64,000 nucleotides of DNA from Planctomycetota bacterium. Its GTDB lineage: Bacteria > Planctomycetota > UBA1135 > GCA-002686595. The notes beneath the pieces are model-generated. The model was not told the DNA's origin. It saw only the letters and a list, made by a program, of their open reading frames with translations, and searched no databases. The stretch is taken from the NCBI GenBank assembly GCA_016795205.1, contig JAEUHZ010000010.1, positions 62,001 through 126,000 on the forward strand. Direction: 5' to 3'. The translations under genes and the position numbers were made by a program. Below, in pieces: positions 34,679 through 42,460 of the stretch. Position 1 is the stretch's first letter. The number at the start of each line of letters is the position of its first letter.

Positions 34679-37276
34679 GTGTCGCAACTCTACGAGCCGC
34701 AGACCTTCGAGAAGCGCTGGCAGGAGCGGTGGCTCGCGGAAGGCGTCTTCGCCGCGCGCAACCCGGGCGAGCCGGGCTTCGACCCGCGGGCTCCCAAGTA
34801 CTACGTGCTCGACATGTTCCCGTATCCCTCGGGGTCGGGGCTGCACGTCGGGCACGCGCTCGGCTACGTCGGGACCGACATCGTGTCGCGCCGCAAGCGC
34901 ATGGAGGGCTTCAACGTCCTGCATCCCATGGGCTGGGACGCGTTCGGTCTGCCGGCCGAGCAGTACGCGATCCAGACCGGCAAGCACCCGCGCGCGACCA
35001 CCGACGAGAACACGCGGAACTTCCGCCGCCAGCTCCAGAACATCGGCCTGAGCTACGACTGGGCGCGCGAGATCGACACGAGCCACAGGGACTACTACCG
35101 CTGGACGCAGCAACTGTTCCTCGTGCTCTACGAGCAGGGCTTGGCGTACCAGGCCGAGGTCCCCGTGTGGTGGTGCGAGGAGCTCAAGACCGTCCTGGCC
35201 AACGAGGAGGTCATCAACGGTCGCAGCGAGCGCGGCAACTTCCCCTGCGTGCGGCGTCCGCTCAAGCAGTGGATGCTCAGGATCACGGCCTACGCCGAGC
35301 GGCTGCTCGCGGACCTCGATGGGCTCGACTGGCCCGAGTCGATCAAGATCCAGCAGCGCGAGTGGATCGGCCGTTCCGAGGGCGCCGAGGTGCGCTTCGC
35401 GCTCGAGGGCCAGGCCGAGCCGGTCACGGTGTTCACCACGCGGCCCGACACGCTGTGGGGCGCGACGTTCCTGGTGCTCTCGCCCGAGCACCCGCTGGTG
35501 AAGCCGATCACGACCGGGGCGCAGCGCTCGGCCGTCGAGGCCTACGTGGCGGCCGCGGCCACGAAATCCGAGGTCGATCGCACCGACGCGTCCAAGGAGA
35601 AGACCGGCGTCTTCACCGGCGCCTTCGCGCGCAACCCGGCCTTCGACGCGGCCGATCCGCGCGGCCGGATCCCGGTGTGGATCGCGGACTACGTGCTCGC
35701 GACCTACGGCACGGGCGCCATCATGTCCGTGCCGGGCCACGACCAGCGCGACTTCGAGTTCGCGCGCAAGTTCGACCTCCCCATCCGCGAGGTGGTCCGA
35801 CCGCCGGCCGGAGCGCAGGGTCTCGCCGACGGCGTGTGCTTCACCGGCGATGGCACGGCCGTGGACTCGGGCCCGATCGACGGGCTCGCCACGCCGCTCG
35901 CCAAGCAGCGCGCGATCGAGCTGCTCGCGGCGCGCGGCACGGGCCGGGCGCGCGTCACGTACAAGCTGCGCGATTGGCTCTTCTCCAGGCAGCGCTACTG
36001 GGGCGAGCCCTTCCCGCTCCTGCACCTCGAGGACGGCAGCGTGGTGCCGGTGCCACTCGACAGCCTGCCCGTCGAGCTGCCGGCGATGGAGGACTTCAAG
36101 CCCTCGTCCGACGGCTCCGCGCCGTTGGCGCGGGCCCAGGACTGGGTGCGCACGACCGACCCGCGCACGGGCCGGCCCGCGCGCCGTGACACGGACACGA
36201 TGCCGGGCTGGGCCGGCTCGTGCTGGTACTGGCTGCGCTTCATGGATCCGCGCAACGAGCGCGCGCCGTTCAGCCCCGAGGCCGAGCGCTACTGGGGGCC
36301 GGTCGACCTGTACGTGGGCGGCGCGGCGCACGCGGTCATGCACCTGCTCTACGCGCGCTTCTGGCACAAGGTCTTCTTCGACGCCGGGCTCGTGCACACC
36401 AAGGAGCCCTTCCAGCGGCTCTTCAACCAGGGGATGGTCACGGCCTTCGCCTACCAGGACCCCACAGGCCGGCTCGTCAAGAACACCGAGGTCGAGGCGC
36501 GCGGCGAGGCCTTCGTGCGCAAGGAGACCGGCGAGCCGCTGGCGCAGATCGTGACCAAGATGGCAAAGCAGCTCGGGAACGTCGTCAACCCCGACGACGT
36601 CATCGCCGAGCACGGGGCCGACACGTTCCGGCTCTACGAGATGTTCATGGGGCCGCTCGCCGACTCCAAGCCCTGGAACACCCGCGACATCCCCGGCTGC
36701 CGGCGTTTCCTGGAGCGCTTGTGGCGCGTGTACGTCGACCCGGAGGGCACGGCGCCCATCCGCCCCGGGCTCGCGCGCGGCGCCGCGGAGAAGCCGTTCG
36801 AGGGCGACACCGCCGTGCTCGAGCGCGCCTTGCACAAGGCCATCCAGCGCACGGCGGACAGCTTTCGGGACCTCAACCTGAACACGGCGATCGCTGCGTT
36901 CATGACCTTCGTGAACGAGGCCACGCGGCTCGCGGGCGGGTTGACGCGTTCGCAGGCGCAGCGCTTCCTGAGCCTCGTGTCGCCGTTCGCGCCGCACGTC
37001 GCCGAGGAGCTGTGGAGCCGCATGGGGGAGCCCGGCCTGGCCTCGCAGAGCGCGGTCCCGCGGGCCGAGCCGCGCTGGCTCGAGGACGACGAGATCGAGG
37101 TCGCGGTCCAGGTCAACGGCCGCCTGCGCGGGACGGCGCGCGTGCCGCGCGGCGCGGACGGCGCGGCGCTCGAGAGCGCGGCGCGCGCCGCCGCCGCCGC
37201 GCACCTCGAGGGCAAGGACGTCGCCAAGGTCGTGCTCGTGCCCGGCAAGCTGGTCAACTTCGTGGTCCGCGGCTGA
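34679..37276 (+). CDS. leuS: Leucyl-tRNA synthetase
   Basis: 865 residues, standard bacterial LeuRS size. The class I HIGH-type motif is in PYPSGSGLHVGHALGY (about 50-65). The CP1 editing domain has TTRPDTLWGATF and YGTGAIMSVPGHDQRDFEF. WAGSCWYWLRFMDP and the C-terminal anticodon-binding region are present. The KMSKS loop reads KMAKQLGN (near 628), keeping both Lys residues but losing both Ser residues. GTG start with a weak GAGGA upstream. It charges tRNA-Leu; essential, so expected to be functional despite the divergent loop. Confidence 0.95.
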   Translation: MSQLYEPQTFEKRWQERWLAEGVFAARNPGEPGFDPRAPKYYVLDMFPYPSGSGLHVGHALGYVGTDIVSRRKRMEGFNVLHPMGWDAFGLPAEQYAIQTGKHPRATTDENTRNFRRQLQNIGLSYDWAREIDTSHRDYYRWTQQLFLVLYEQGLAYQAEVPVWWCEELKTVLANEEVINGRSERGNFPCVRRPLKQWMLRITAYAERLLADLDGLDWPESIKIQQREWIGRSEGAEVRFALEGQAEPVTVFTTRPDTLWGATFLVLSPEHPLVKPITTGAQRSAVEAYVAAAATKSEVDRTDASKEKTGVFTGAFARNPAFDAADPRGRIPVWIADYVLATYGTGAIMSVPGHDQRDFEFARKFDLPIREVVRPPAGAQGLADGVCFTGDGTAVDSGPIDGLATPLAKQRAIELLAARGTGRARVTYKLRDWLFSRQRYWGEPFPLLHLEDGSVVPVPLDSLPVELPAMEDFKPSSDGSAPLARAQDWVRTTDPRTGRPARRDTDTMPGWAGSCWYWLRFMDPRNERAPFSPEAERYWGPVDLYVGGAAHAVMHLLYARFWHKVFFDAGLVHTKEPFQRLFNQGMVTAFAYQDPTGRLVKNTEVEARGEAFVRKETGEPLAQIVTKMAKQLGNVVNPDDVIAEHGADTFRLYEMFMGPLADSKPWNTRDIPGCRRFLERLWRVYVDPEGTAPIRPGLARGAAEKPFEGDTAVLERALHKAIQRTADSFRDLNLNTAIAAFMTFVNEATRLAGGLTRSQAQRFLSLVSPFAPHVAEELWSRMGEPGLASQSAVPRAEPRWLEDDEIEVAVQVNGRLRGTARVPRGADGAALESAARAAAAAHLEGKDVAKVVLVPGKLVNFVVRG

Positions 37277-37319
37277 GACTGTCGCCGCGCTGGCGGCCAA
37301 GCGCCGCTCGGAGGTCCCC

Positions 37320-37997
37320 ATGTCCGCGATCCGACTCGCCGTGTGCGTCGTTCTCGTCCTGTCCCTGGCCCTGATCCCGAGCCTCGCGGGCTGCGTCCAC
37401 GCCAGCGGGCCCCAGGTCGTGGGCTCGGGCGTCGCGCGGACCGAGGTCCGCGACCTCTCGGACTTCACCCGCGTCGAGGCGCGCGGCGCGTTCCGCCTCG
37501 AGGTCCAGGCCGGCGGGAGCGCCTCGCAGGCCGTCCTGGAGGGGGACGACAACCTGGTGGCGCTGTTCGAGACGCGCGTCGTGGATGGCGCGCTCGAACT
37601 CGGGTTTCCCTCCGGGTCGTACACGACCTCGAAGCCGTTCGTGGTGCGCGTGACCGCGCCGCGCGTCGAGTCGGTCCAGGCTTCGGGCGCGATCCACGTC
37701 TGGGCCGCGGGCCTGGCGGGCGAGCGGTTCGAGGCCACGCTCGCCGGCTCTTGCCAGCTCGAGGCCCGCGGCGCGGTGCGGCGCGCGGTGCTCGAGGCCT
37801 CGGGCGCCGGCGGCCTCGACGCCTCCCTGCTCGAGGCCGAGGTCGTCGAGGTCGAGCTCTCGGGCTCCCTGCAGGCCGACGTGCAGGCGACGCGGAACCT
37901 GCGCGTGGTGGCCTCGGGCGCCTGCACCGTGCGCTACTCGGGCGCGCCGACCGTCGAGTCGCGCACGAGCGGGACCTCCCAGGTGAGGCCGCGATGA
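37320..37997 (+). CDS. DUF2807-like (head GIN domain) lipoprotein
   Basis: 225 residues. The signal peptide ends in SLAGC, a perfect lipobox with Cys24. The remainder is a right-handed beta-solenoid-like domain with the DUF2807 pattern: DFTRVEARGAFRLEVQAG, then repeated short strands such as VESVQASGAIHV, LEASGAGGLDASLL and VVASGACTVRYSG. Such proteins are envelope lipoproteins of unknown function. GGAGGT precedes the ATG. It overlaps the next gene, a shorter relative, by four bases (ATGA). Confidence 0.8.
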   Translation: MSAIRLAVCVVLVLSLALIPSLAGCVHASGPQVVGSGVARTEVRDLSDFTRVEARGAFRLEVQAGGSASQAVLEGDDNLVALFETRVVDGALELGFPSGSYTTSKPFVVRVTAPRVESVQASGAIHVWAAGLAGERFEATLAGSCQLEARGAVRRAVLEASGAGGLDASLLEAEVVEVELSGSLQADVQATRNLRVVASGACTVRYSGAPTVESRTSGTSQVRPR

Positions 37998-38524
37998 GCG
38001 GCTCACTCCCCATGACCCGCGTCGTCGGGCTGGTGCTCGCGGCCGCCGCGGCCGCGTCCTGCGCCGGCAGCGTGGGCCCCAAGGGACTGGAGGCTCGCGC
38101 GGAGTTCGTGGATCCGGCCCCACAGACCGAGGAGCGCGCGGTCGCGGGCTTCGAGCGCCTGCGCGTCGAGGGCGTGGTCGACGTCGAGGTGCGGCTGGGG
38201 AGTCCGCACGCGCTGCGCGTGCGCGGTGACGTCGGACGGCTCTGTGAGATCACGGCCGAGGTCCGCGACGGGACGCTGATCCTGGGCGCGGCGCCTGGAC
38301 GCCCGTGGCGCGGCGCGCCGCGCGCCTTCGTCGAGGCCCCGCGGCTCGACGCCCTGGTCGCCGCGGGCGCGGGCTGGACGGCCGTGTTCGGGCTCGACCA
38401 GGACGAGCTCGAGGTGCGCGTCGAGGGTTCCGGGGACGTGCTCCTCGCGGGCCGCGTGGGTGCAGTGCGCGCGGACCTGCGCGGCGCGGGACGGCTCGAC
38501 CGCCGCCAGCTCGTGATCCGCTGA
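37994..38524 (+). CDS. Second DUF2807-like lipoprotein, divergent partner
   Basis: 176 residues, N-terminal signal with a probable lipobox (AAAASC). It has one DUF2807-type domain (FERLRVEGVVDVEVRLG, FVEAPRLDALVAAGAG, VRVEGSGDVLLAG) and is shorter than its upstream neighbour, with which it overlaps by ATGA. Tandem duplication followed by divergence is likely. The two may form a heteromeric envelope structure; no enzyme motif is seen. Confidence 0.75.
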   Translation: MSGSLPMTRVVGLVLAAAAAASCAGSVGPKGLEARAEFVDPAPQTEERAVAGFERLRVEGVVDVEVRLGSPHALRVRGDVGRLCEITAEVRDGTLILGAAPGRPWRGAPRAFVEAPRLDALVAAGAGWTAVFGLDQDELEVRVEGSGDVLLAGRVGAVRADLRGAGRLDRRQLVIR

Positions 38525-38559
38525 GGCACGCCGGGCCTTCCCTGCGGCGTGCGCGCCGC

Positions 38560-38565
38560 TATCGT
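38560..38565 (+). promoter_or_regulatory. -10-like box for the GT-C-type gene
   Basis: TATCGT, 7 bases before a GTG at 38573, which supports 38573 rather than the GTG at 38549 as the start. Confidence 0.4.
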
Positions 38566-38572
38566 GCGCGCC

Positions 38573-39892
38573 GTGGATCCGCGCCCGACGCGAACGCCGT
38601 CCTTCGCGGGTCGCGAGGCGCTTTCGATCCTGCTCGTGGCGCTGACGCTGCGGCTGGCCTTCGTGGCGGCCTTCGACACGCCGGGCGACACGTCGCGCGG
38701 GCTGTGGGAGTGGGGCTACGAGGCGGCCTCGATCGCGCACTCCCTGGTCGCCGGCGAGGGCTTCGCGAACACCTGGACGCGCGACGTCGCGCCGTGGAGC
38801 GCGGGCTCGGGCCCGACGGGCTGGCTCCTGCCGGCGTACCCGGGGCTGCTCGCGCTGCTGCTGGAGCTCACCGGCGGTCTCACGCGCACGACGGCCTGGC
38901 TGCTGTTCGCGATCCAGGGGCTCGTGTCGAGCTTCACCTGCGTGCTCCTGTGGGGGCTCGGCAACCGGCTCGGCGCGCCGCGCGCGGGCCGCATCGCGGG
39001 CTGGGCGCTGGCGCTCCATCCGCTGGCGATCTGGCACGCGGCCTCGACCGTGTGGGACACGACGCTGGCGGCGTTCGCCTTCACGCTGCTCTTGTGGCGC
39101 CTGGCCGGCTGCGAGCGCGCGCGGGGGCCGCGCACCTGGACCTCGTACGGCTTCGTGTTCGGGCTGGCGCTGCTCGTGAACCCCGCGCCGCTGGTCCTGG
39201 CGCCCGTCGTGGCCTGGGTCGCGTGGCGCGCGCGGCCCGGGCTCGGGCCCTGGCTCGGCGCGCTCGTTCCGTGCGCCCTGGCGGCCGGCGCCGTGGTCCT
39301 GCCGTGGATGCTGCGCAATCAGGGCGAGGTCGGCGTCTTCGCGCTGCGCACGAATCTGGGCGTGGAGCTGGCCGTGGGCAACTACACCGGTTCGGACGGG
39401 CGCTACGCGCGGGACCGGCATCCGAGTCACTCACCCGAGGAGTTCCTGCGCTACCGCGAGGTCGGCGAGGCACGCTACGCGGCGGACGCCCTGGAGCGCG
39501 CGACGAGTTGGATCGGCGCGAACCCGGGACGCTTCCTGGTGCTCACGCTGCGCCGGACGGCGGCCTGGTGGATCGGCGAGGATCCCTGGACGGATCCGCG
39601 CACGGACCGCGGGCTGCGCGCGCGCGACGACCCCCAGGCCTACGCGAAGTGGATCCTGCACGCGGGCGCCGGGATCCTCGGGTTGCTCGGGGCCCTGCTG
39701 TGGGCGCGCGCTGCTGCCGCGCCGCGGCCCTACCTGTTGGCCCTGTTCCTGGTGCCACCGGTCTACTGCGTCACGCACGTCCTGGAGCGCTACCGCTGGC
39801 CGATCGATCCGCTGCTCGTCCTGTGCGCGGCGTGGCTCGTCGCGCGCGTGTTCCCGCGGCTCCTGGCGCGCCCGGACGCGGGGCCGCGGTAG
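38573..39892 (+). CDS. Polytopic GT-C-type glycosyltransferase-like membrane protein
   Basis: 439 residues from GTG 38573; an alternative GTG at 38549 adds eight residues. About nine to ten hydrophobic helices. The first long loop (TPGDTSRGLWEWGYEAAS, LPAYPGLLALL) has the acidic and aromatic pattern of the ArnT/PMT-like GT-C superfamily, where an Asp near the start of loop 1 is catalytic. A soluble loop (SHSPEEFLRYREVGEARYAA) resembles dolichyl-phosphate-mannose transferases. It likely uses a polyprenyl-phosphate sugar donor. Substrate unknown; monocistronic. Confidence 0.7.
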   Translation: MDPRPTRTPSFAGREALSILLVALTLRLAFVAAFDTPGDTSRGLWEWGYEAASIAHSLVAGEGFANTWTRDVAPWSAGSGPTGWLLPAYPGLLALLLELTGGLTRTTAWLLFAIQGLVSSFTCVLLWGLGNRLGAPRAGRIAGWALALHPLAIWHAASTVWDTTLAAFAFTLLLWRLAGCERARGPRTWTSYGFVFGLALLVNPAPLVLAPVVAWVAWRARPGLGPWLGALVPCALAAGAVVLPWMLRNQGEVGVFALRTNLGVELAVGNYTGSDGRYARDRHPSHSPEEFLRYREVGEARYAADALERATSWIGANPGRFLVLTLRRTAAWWIGEDPWTDPRTDRGLRARDDPQAYAKWILHAGAGILGLLGALLWARAAAAPRPYLLALFLVPPVYCVTHVLERYRWPIDPLLVLCAAWLVARVFPRLLARPDAGPR

Positions 39893-39895
39893 GCT
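39890..39895 (+). promoter_or_regulatory. -10-like box for the RNB ribonuclease gene
   Basis: TAGGCT overlaps the stop codon of the preceding gene and ends 9 bases before the ATG, with no Shine-Dalgarno sequence. Confidence 0.4.
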
Positions 39896-39904
39896 CACGC
39901 GCGC

Positions 39905-41683
39905 ATGGCGAAGAAGAAGGACGAGAGGCCGAACGAACCCGCCCAGCCGCTGCGCAGCTTCCAAGACTTGCTGCGCGCGCGCGGTGGCTCTCCGGCGCCC
40001 GCGGCCAAGCCGCCCGAGGTCGTCCTGGCCGGCGACCTGGCCGAGCGCGTGGAGCAACTGGGCGAGGAAGCGCTCGAGCTGACGTCCCGCGAGCGGATCG
40101 CGCGGCGCCCGGGCGCCTTCGCGGCCATGGGGCACGGCCCGGCGCCGTACCGCGACGAGGGCTCCGAGGAGCTGCAGCTCCTGGCCTCGTTTCGCGTGCG
40201 GACGGTGTTCCCGCCGGACGTCATGCGCGAGGTCTCGAGCCTGCCGCGCGATCCCGACCCGGCCGAGTACGGCGAGCGCGCCGATCTGCGCTCGCAGTGC
40301 ATCTACACGATCGACGGCGAGGACGCCCAGGACTACGACGACGCGATCTCGATCGACGAACGCGCCGACGGCACGGTCGAGGTCGGCGTGCACATCGCCG
40401 ACGTCTCGCACTACGTGCGGCCGGGCACCGCGCTCGACGACGAGGCGCTGGCGCGCGGTACCAGCGTGTACCTCGCCGACCAGGTCGTGCCGATGCTGCC
40501 CGAGGAGCTCTCGAACCACCTGTGCTCGCTGGTCGGCGAGCGCGACCGCTTCGCGTTCTCCGTGTTCATGGTCTTCGACGCCCAGGGCTCGCGCCGCGCG
40601 TACCGCATCGAGAAGAGCGTGATCAAGAGCGTCCGCCGCAACACGTACCGCGAGGTCCAGGAACTCCTGGATGGCGCCGACACGCCGGCCACGCGCGAGA
40701 TGAAGGCGCGCGGCCTGGAGCCGTCGCTCAGGGCCTTCCAGCGCTGGACGGTGAGGCAACAGGGCATTCGCGATGCGAAGGGCTCGCTGCGCATGGCGAG
40801 CGTCGAGAAGAAGTTCGTGTTCGACGAGCGCCACGAGGTCGTGGGGATCGTCGACGCGCCGCGCTACTTCTCGATGTCGCTCATCGAGGAGACGGCGCTG
40901 GCCGCCAACCAGGCGGTGGGGGACTTCTTTCGCGAGCGGGGCTTGCCGACGATCTACCGCGTGCACCCCGAGAAGGACGCCGAGGAGATCGAGAAGGTCG
41001 CGCAGGGCCTCGAGGAGCACGGCATCCGCGTCCCGAAGAAGGAGCGCCTGACGGGCCGCGACATCGCGCGCCTGATCACCTTGGCGCGCAAGAAGCCCAA
41101 CGCCGAGGCGCTGATCCAGCGCATCATGGGGCTCATCGAGCGCGCGGTGTACGAGGTCAAGGACCACGAGGACGTCGCCACGCACTTCGGGCTCGCGCGG
41201 CAGGCCTACCTGCACTTCACCTCGCCGATCCGCCGCTACCCCGACCTCATGGTGCACCGCTGGCTCCACGAGGTGCTCGCGACGGGCGAGGCTGCCTCGC
41301 AGCAGCTCAAGACCGAGGACTACCTCGCGGACCTGAACGACGTGGCCTCGCACTGCTCGCTGCAGGCCGACATCGCCGAGATGTGCGAGACGGCCATCGC
41401 CGACCTGAAGATCTGCCAGTACCTCGAGCCGCACATCGGCGAGAAGCTCCAAGCCAGCGTGCTGCGCGTCTCGCCGCCCGGCATCGAGGTCAAGCTCCTG
41501 GCCTTCAACGTGACCGGCTTCCTCCCCTCGCGCTCGATCGGCGAGCGGGCCGAGGTCAAGGGCCCCACGATCCAGATCCGCGCCGGCAAGCGCCTGTTCT
41601 CGTTCACCGAGGGCCACCCGATCGCGGTGCGAATCCAGGACGTCGACTTCCAGAAGCTGCAGGTCCTGCTGGAGCTGGCCTGA
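39905..41683 (+). CDS. RNase II/R family 3'-5' exoribonuclease, short form
   Basis: 592 residues. The RNB catalytic domain starts near residue 125 with DLRSQCIYTIDGEDAQDYDD, giving the four magnesium-binding Asp residues. HIADVSHYV, DQVVPMLPEELSNHLCSL, EETALAANQAVG and FTSPIRRYPDLMVHR follow, then an S1-like RNA-binding end (about 510-592). The N-terminal about 120 residues are not a recognisable pair of cold-shock domains, and the protein is far shorter than E. coli RNase R (813). It degrades RNA processively from the 3' end; structured-RNA capacity is uncertain. The start is a Lys-rich MAKKKDE. Confidence 0.9.
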   Translation: MAKKKDERPNEPAQPLRSFQDLLRARGGSPAPAAKPPEVVLAGDLAERVEQLGEEALELTSRERIARRPGAFAAMGHGPAPYRDEGSEELQLLASFRVRTVFPPDVMREVSSLPRDPDPAEYGERADLRSQCIYTIDGEDAQDYDDAISIDERADGTVEVGVHIADVSHYVRPGTALDDEALARGTSVYLADQVVPMLPEELSNHLCSLVGERDRFAFSVFMVFDAQGSRRAYRIEKSVIKSVRRNTYREVQELLDGADTPATREMKARGLEPSLRAFQRWTVRQQGIRDAKGSLRMASVEKKFVFDERHEVVGIVDAPRYFSMSLIEETALAANQAVGDFFRERGLPTIYRVHPEKDAEEIEKVAQGLEEHGIRVPKKERLTGRDIARLITLARKKPNAEALIQRIMGLIERAVYEVKDHEDVATHFGLARQAYLHFTSPIRRYPDLMVHRWLHEVLATGEAASQQLKTEDYLADLNDVASHCSLQADIAEMCETAIADLKICQYLEPHIGEKLQASVLRVSPPGIEVKLLAFNVTGFLPSRSIGERAEVKGPTIQIRAGKRLFSFTEGHPIAVRIQDVDFQKLQVLLELA

Positions 41684-41878
41684 TCCACACGCAGCCGTCC
41701 CCGCGCGCCAGCCGGCGGGCGCGGCGGATCGGCCGCTCTTGGGCGCGCCAGCAGGGCCGCCGCGTTCTGGCCCGCCGGCGGCCACGCGCGCCTGGGGTGT
41801 CCCGCCGACGGGACGCGGGTCCCGCGCAGCGCCTGTGGTTCCGTGCCTCGCGCGCGTGCTCTCGCCCCCGCGCGGCGC

Positions 41879-41884
41879 TACCCT
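41879..41884 (+). promoter_or_regulatory. -10-like box for the four-helix membrane protein gene
   Basis: TACCCT in GCGCTACCCT, 6 bases before the ATG at 41891, a leaderless arrangement. Confidence 0.45.
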
Positions 41885-41890
41885 CCGCCC

Positions 41891-42358
41891 ATGTACGAGA
41901 CCGCGCTGATCCTCCACAACGTCCTGCGCCTCGTCGTCGTCGCCCTGACCTTGTGGGTCGTGCTGCGCGCCTTCCAGGGCTGGCGCGGTCGCCGGCCCTT
42001 CGGTGCGACCGACCGCCTGAACGCGCTGGTGCTGACGATCCTCGTCGACACCCAGCTCGTGATCGGCCTCCTGCTGCACTTCGTGTGGAGCCCGGTCACG
42101 AAGAACGCGATGGCGGACATGGGTGCGGCGATGAAGGACCCCTCGCTGCGCAAGTTCGTCGTCGAGCACCCGGTGCTCATGATCGCGGGGATCGCGCTCG
42201 TGCACGCCGGCAAGCTGGCCGCCAAGGGCGCCTCGAACGACGCCGGCCGGCACCGCCGCACGTTCGTGTTCCTCTCGATCGCGCTGATCCTGTTCCTGAT
42301 CGGCACGCCCTGGCCGTTCCAGGAGGTCGGCCGTCCGTGGCTGCGGATGGGCGGCTGA
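41891..42358 (+). CDS. Four-helix membrane protein (often called cytochrome b-like), function unknown
   Basis: 155 residues with four hydrophobic helices (about 5-25, 47-68, 95-115, 128-145). The segments LHNVLRLVVV, ADMGAAMKDPSLRKFVVEHP and LIGTPWPF are the conserved blocks of a small family frequent in Bacteroidetes and related phyla. His residues near helix ends (LHN, EHP, VHAGK) could bind heme, which explains the database name, but no heme binding is proven. Monocistronic, ending 26 bases before tRNA-Arg. Confidence 0.75.
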   Translation: MYETALILHNVLRLVVVALTLWVVLRAFQGWRGRRPFGATDRLNALVLTILVDTQLVIGLLLHFVWSPVTKNAMADMGAAMKDPSLRKFVVEHPVLMIAGIALVHAGKLAAKGASNDAGRHRRTFVFLSIALILFLIGTPWPFQEVGRPWLRMGG

Positions 42359-42363
42359 TCCGC

Positions 42364-42369
42364 TAGGAT
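42364..42369 (+). promoter_or_regulatory. -10-like box for tRNA-Arg
   Basis: TAGGAT in CGCTAGGAT, 15 bases upstream of the mature tRNA 5' end, the spacing expected for a short precursor leader. Confidence 0.45.
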
Positions 42370-42384
42370 CGCGGGCCTTCGCGG

Positions 42385-42460
42385 GCGCCCGTAGCTCAAC
42401 TGGAAGAGCTTCGGTCTTCGGAACCGACGGTTGCAGGTTCGAACCCTGCCGGGCGTACCA
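42385..42460 (+). tRNA. tRNA-Arg (anticodon TCG), integration site of the island
   Basis: A 76-base cloverleaf with encoded CCA. Acceptor GCGCCCG pairs with CGGGCGT (the first pair is G-U), the D arm is GCTC/GAGC, anticodon stem TCGGT/ACCGA has loop CTTCGGA with anticodon TCG, and T arm GCAGG/CCTGC has TTCGAAC. It reads CGA/CGG codons. Bases from 42408 to the 3' end are duplicated exactly at 50798, so the present gene is a chromosomal 5' third joined to an element-borne 3' part that keeps the tRNA whole. Confidence 0.95.

Noticed and set aside
42385-42460. G-U first pair in tRNA-Arg as a sign of a dead tRNA
   Set aside because: All other stems pair perfectly, the T and anticodon loops are canonical and CCA is encoded; a G-U terminal pair is tolerated.
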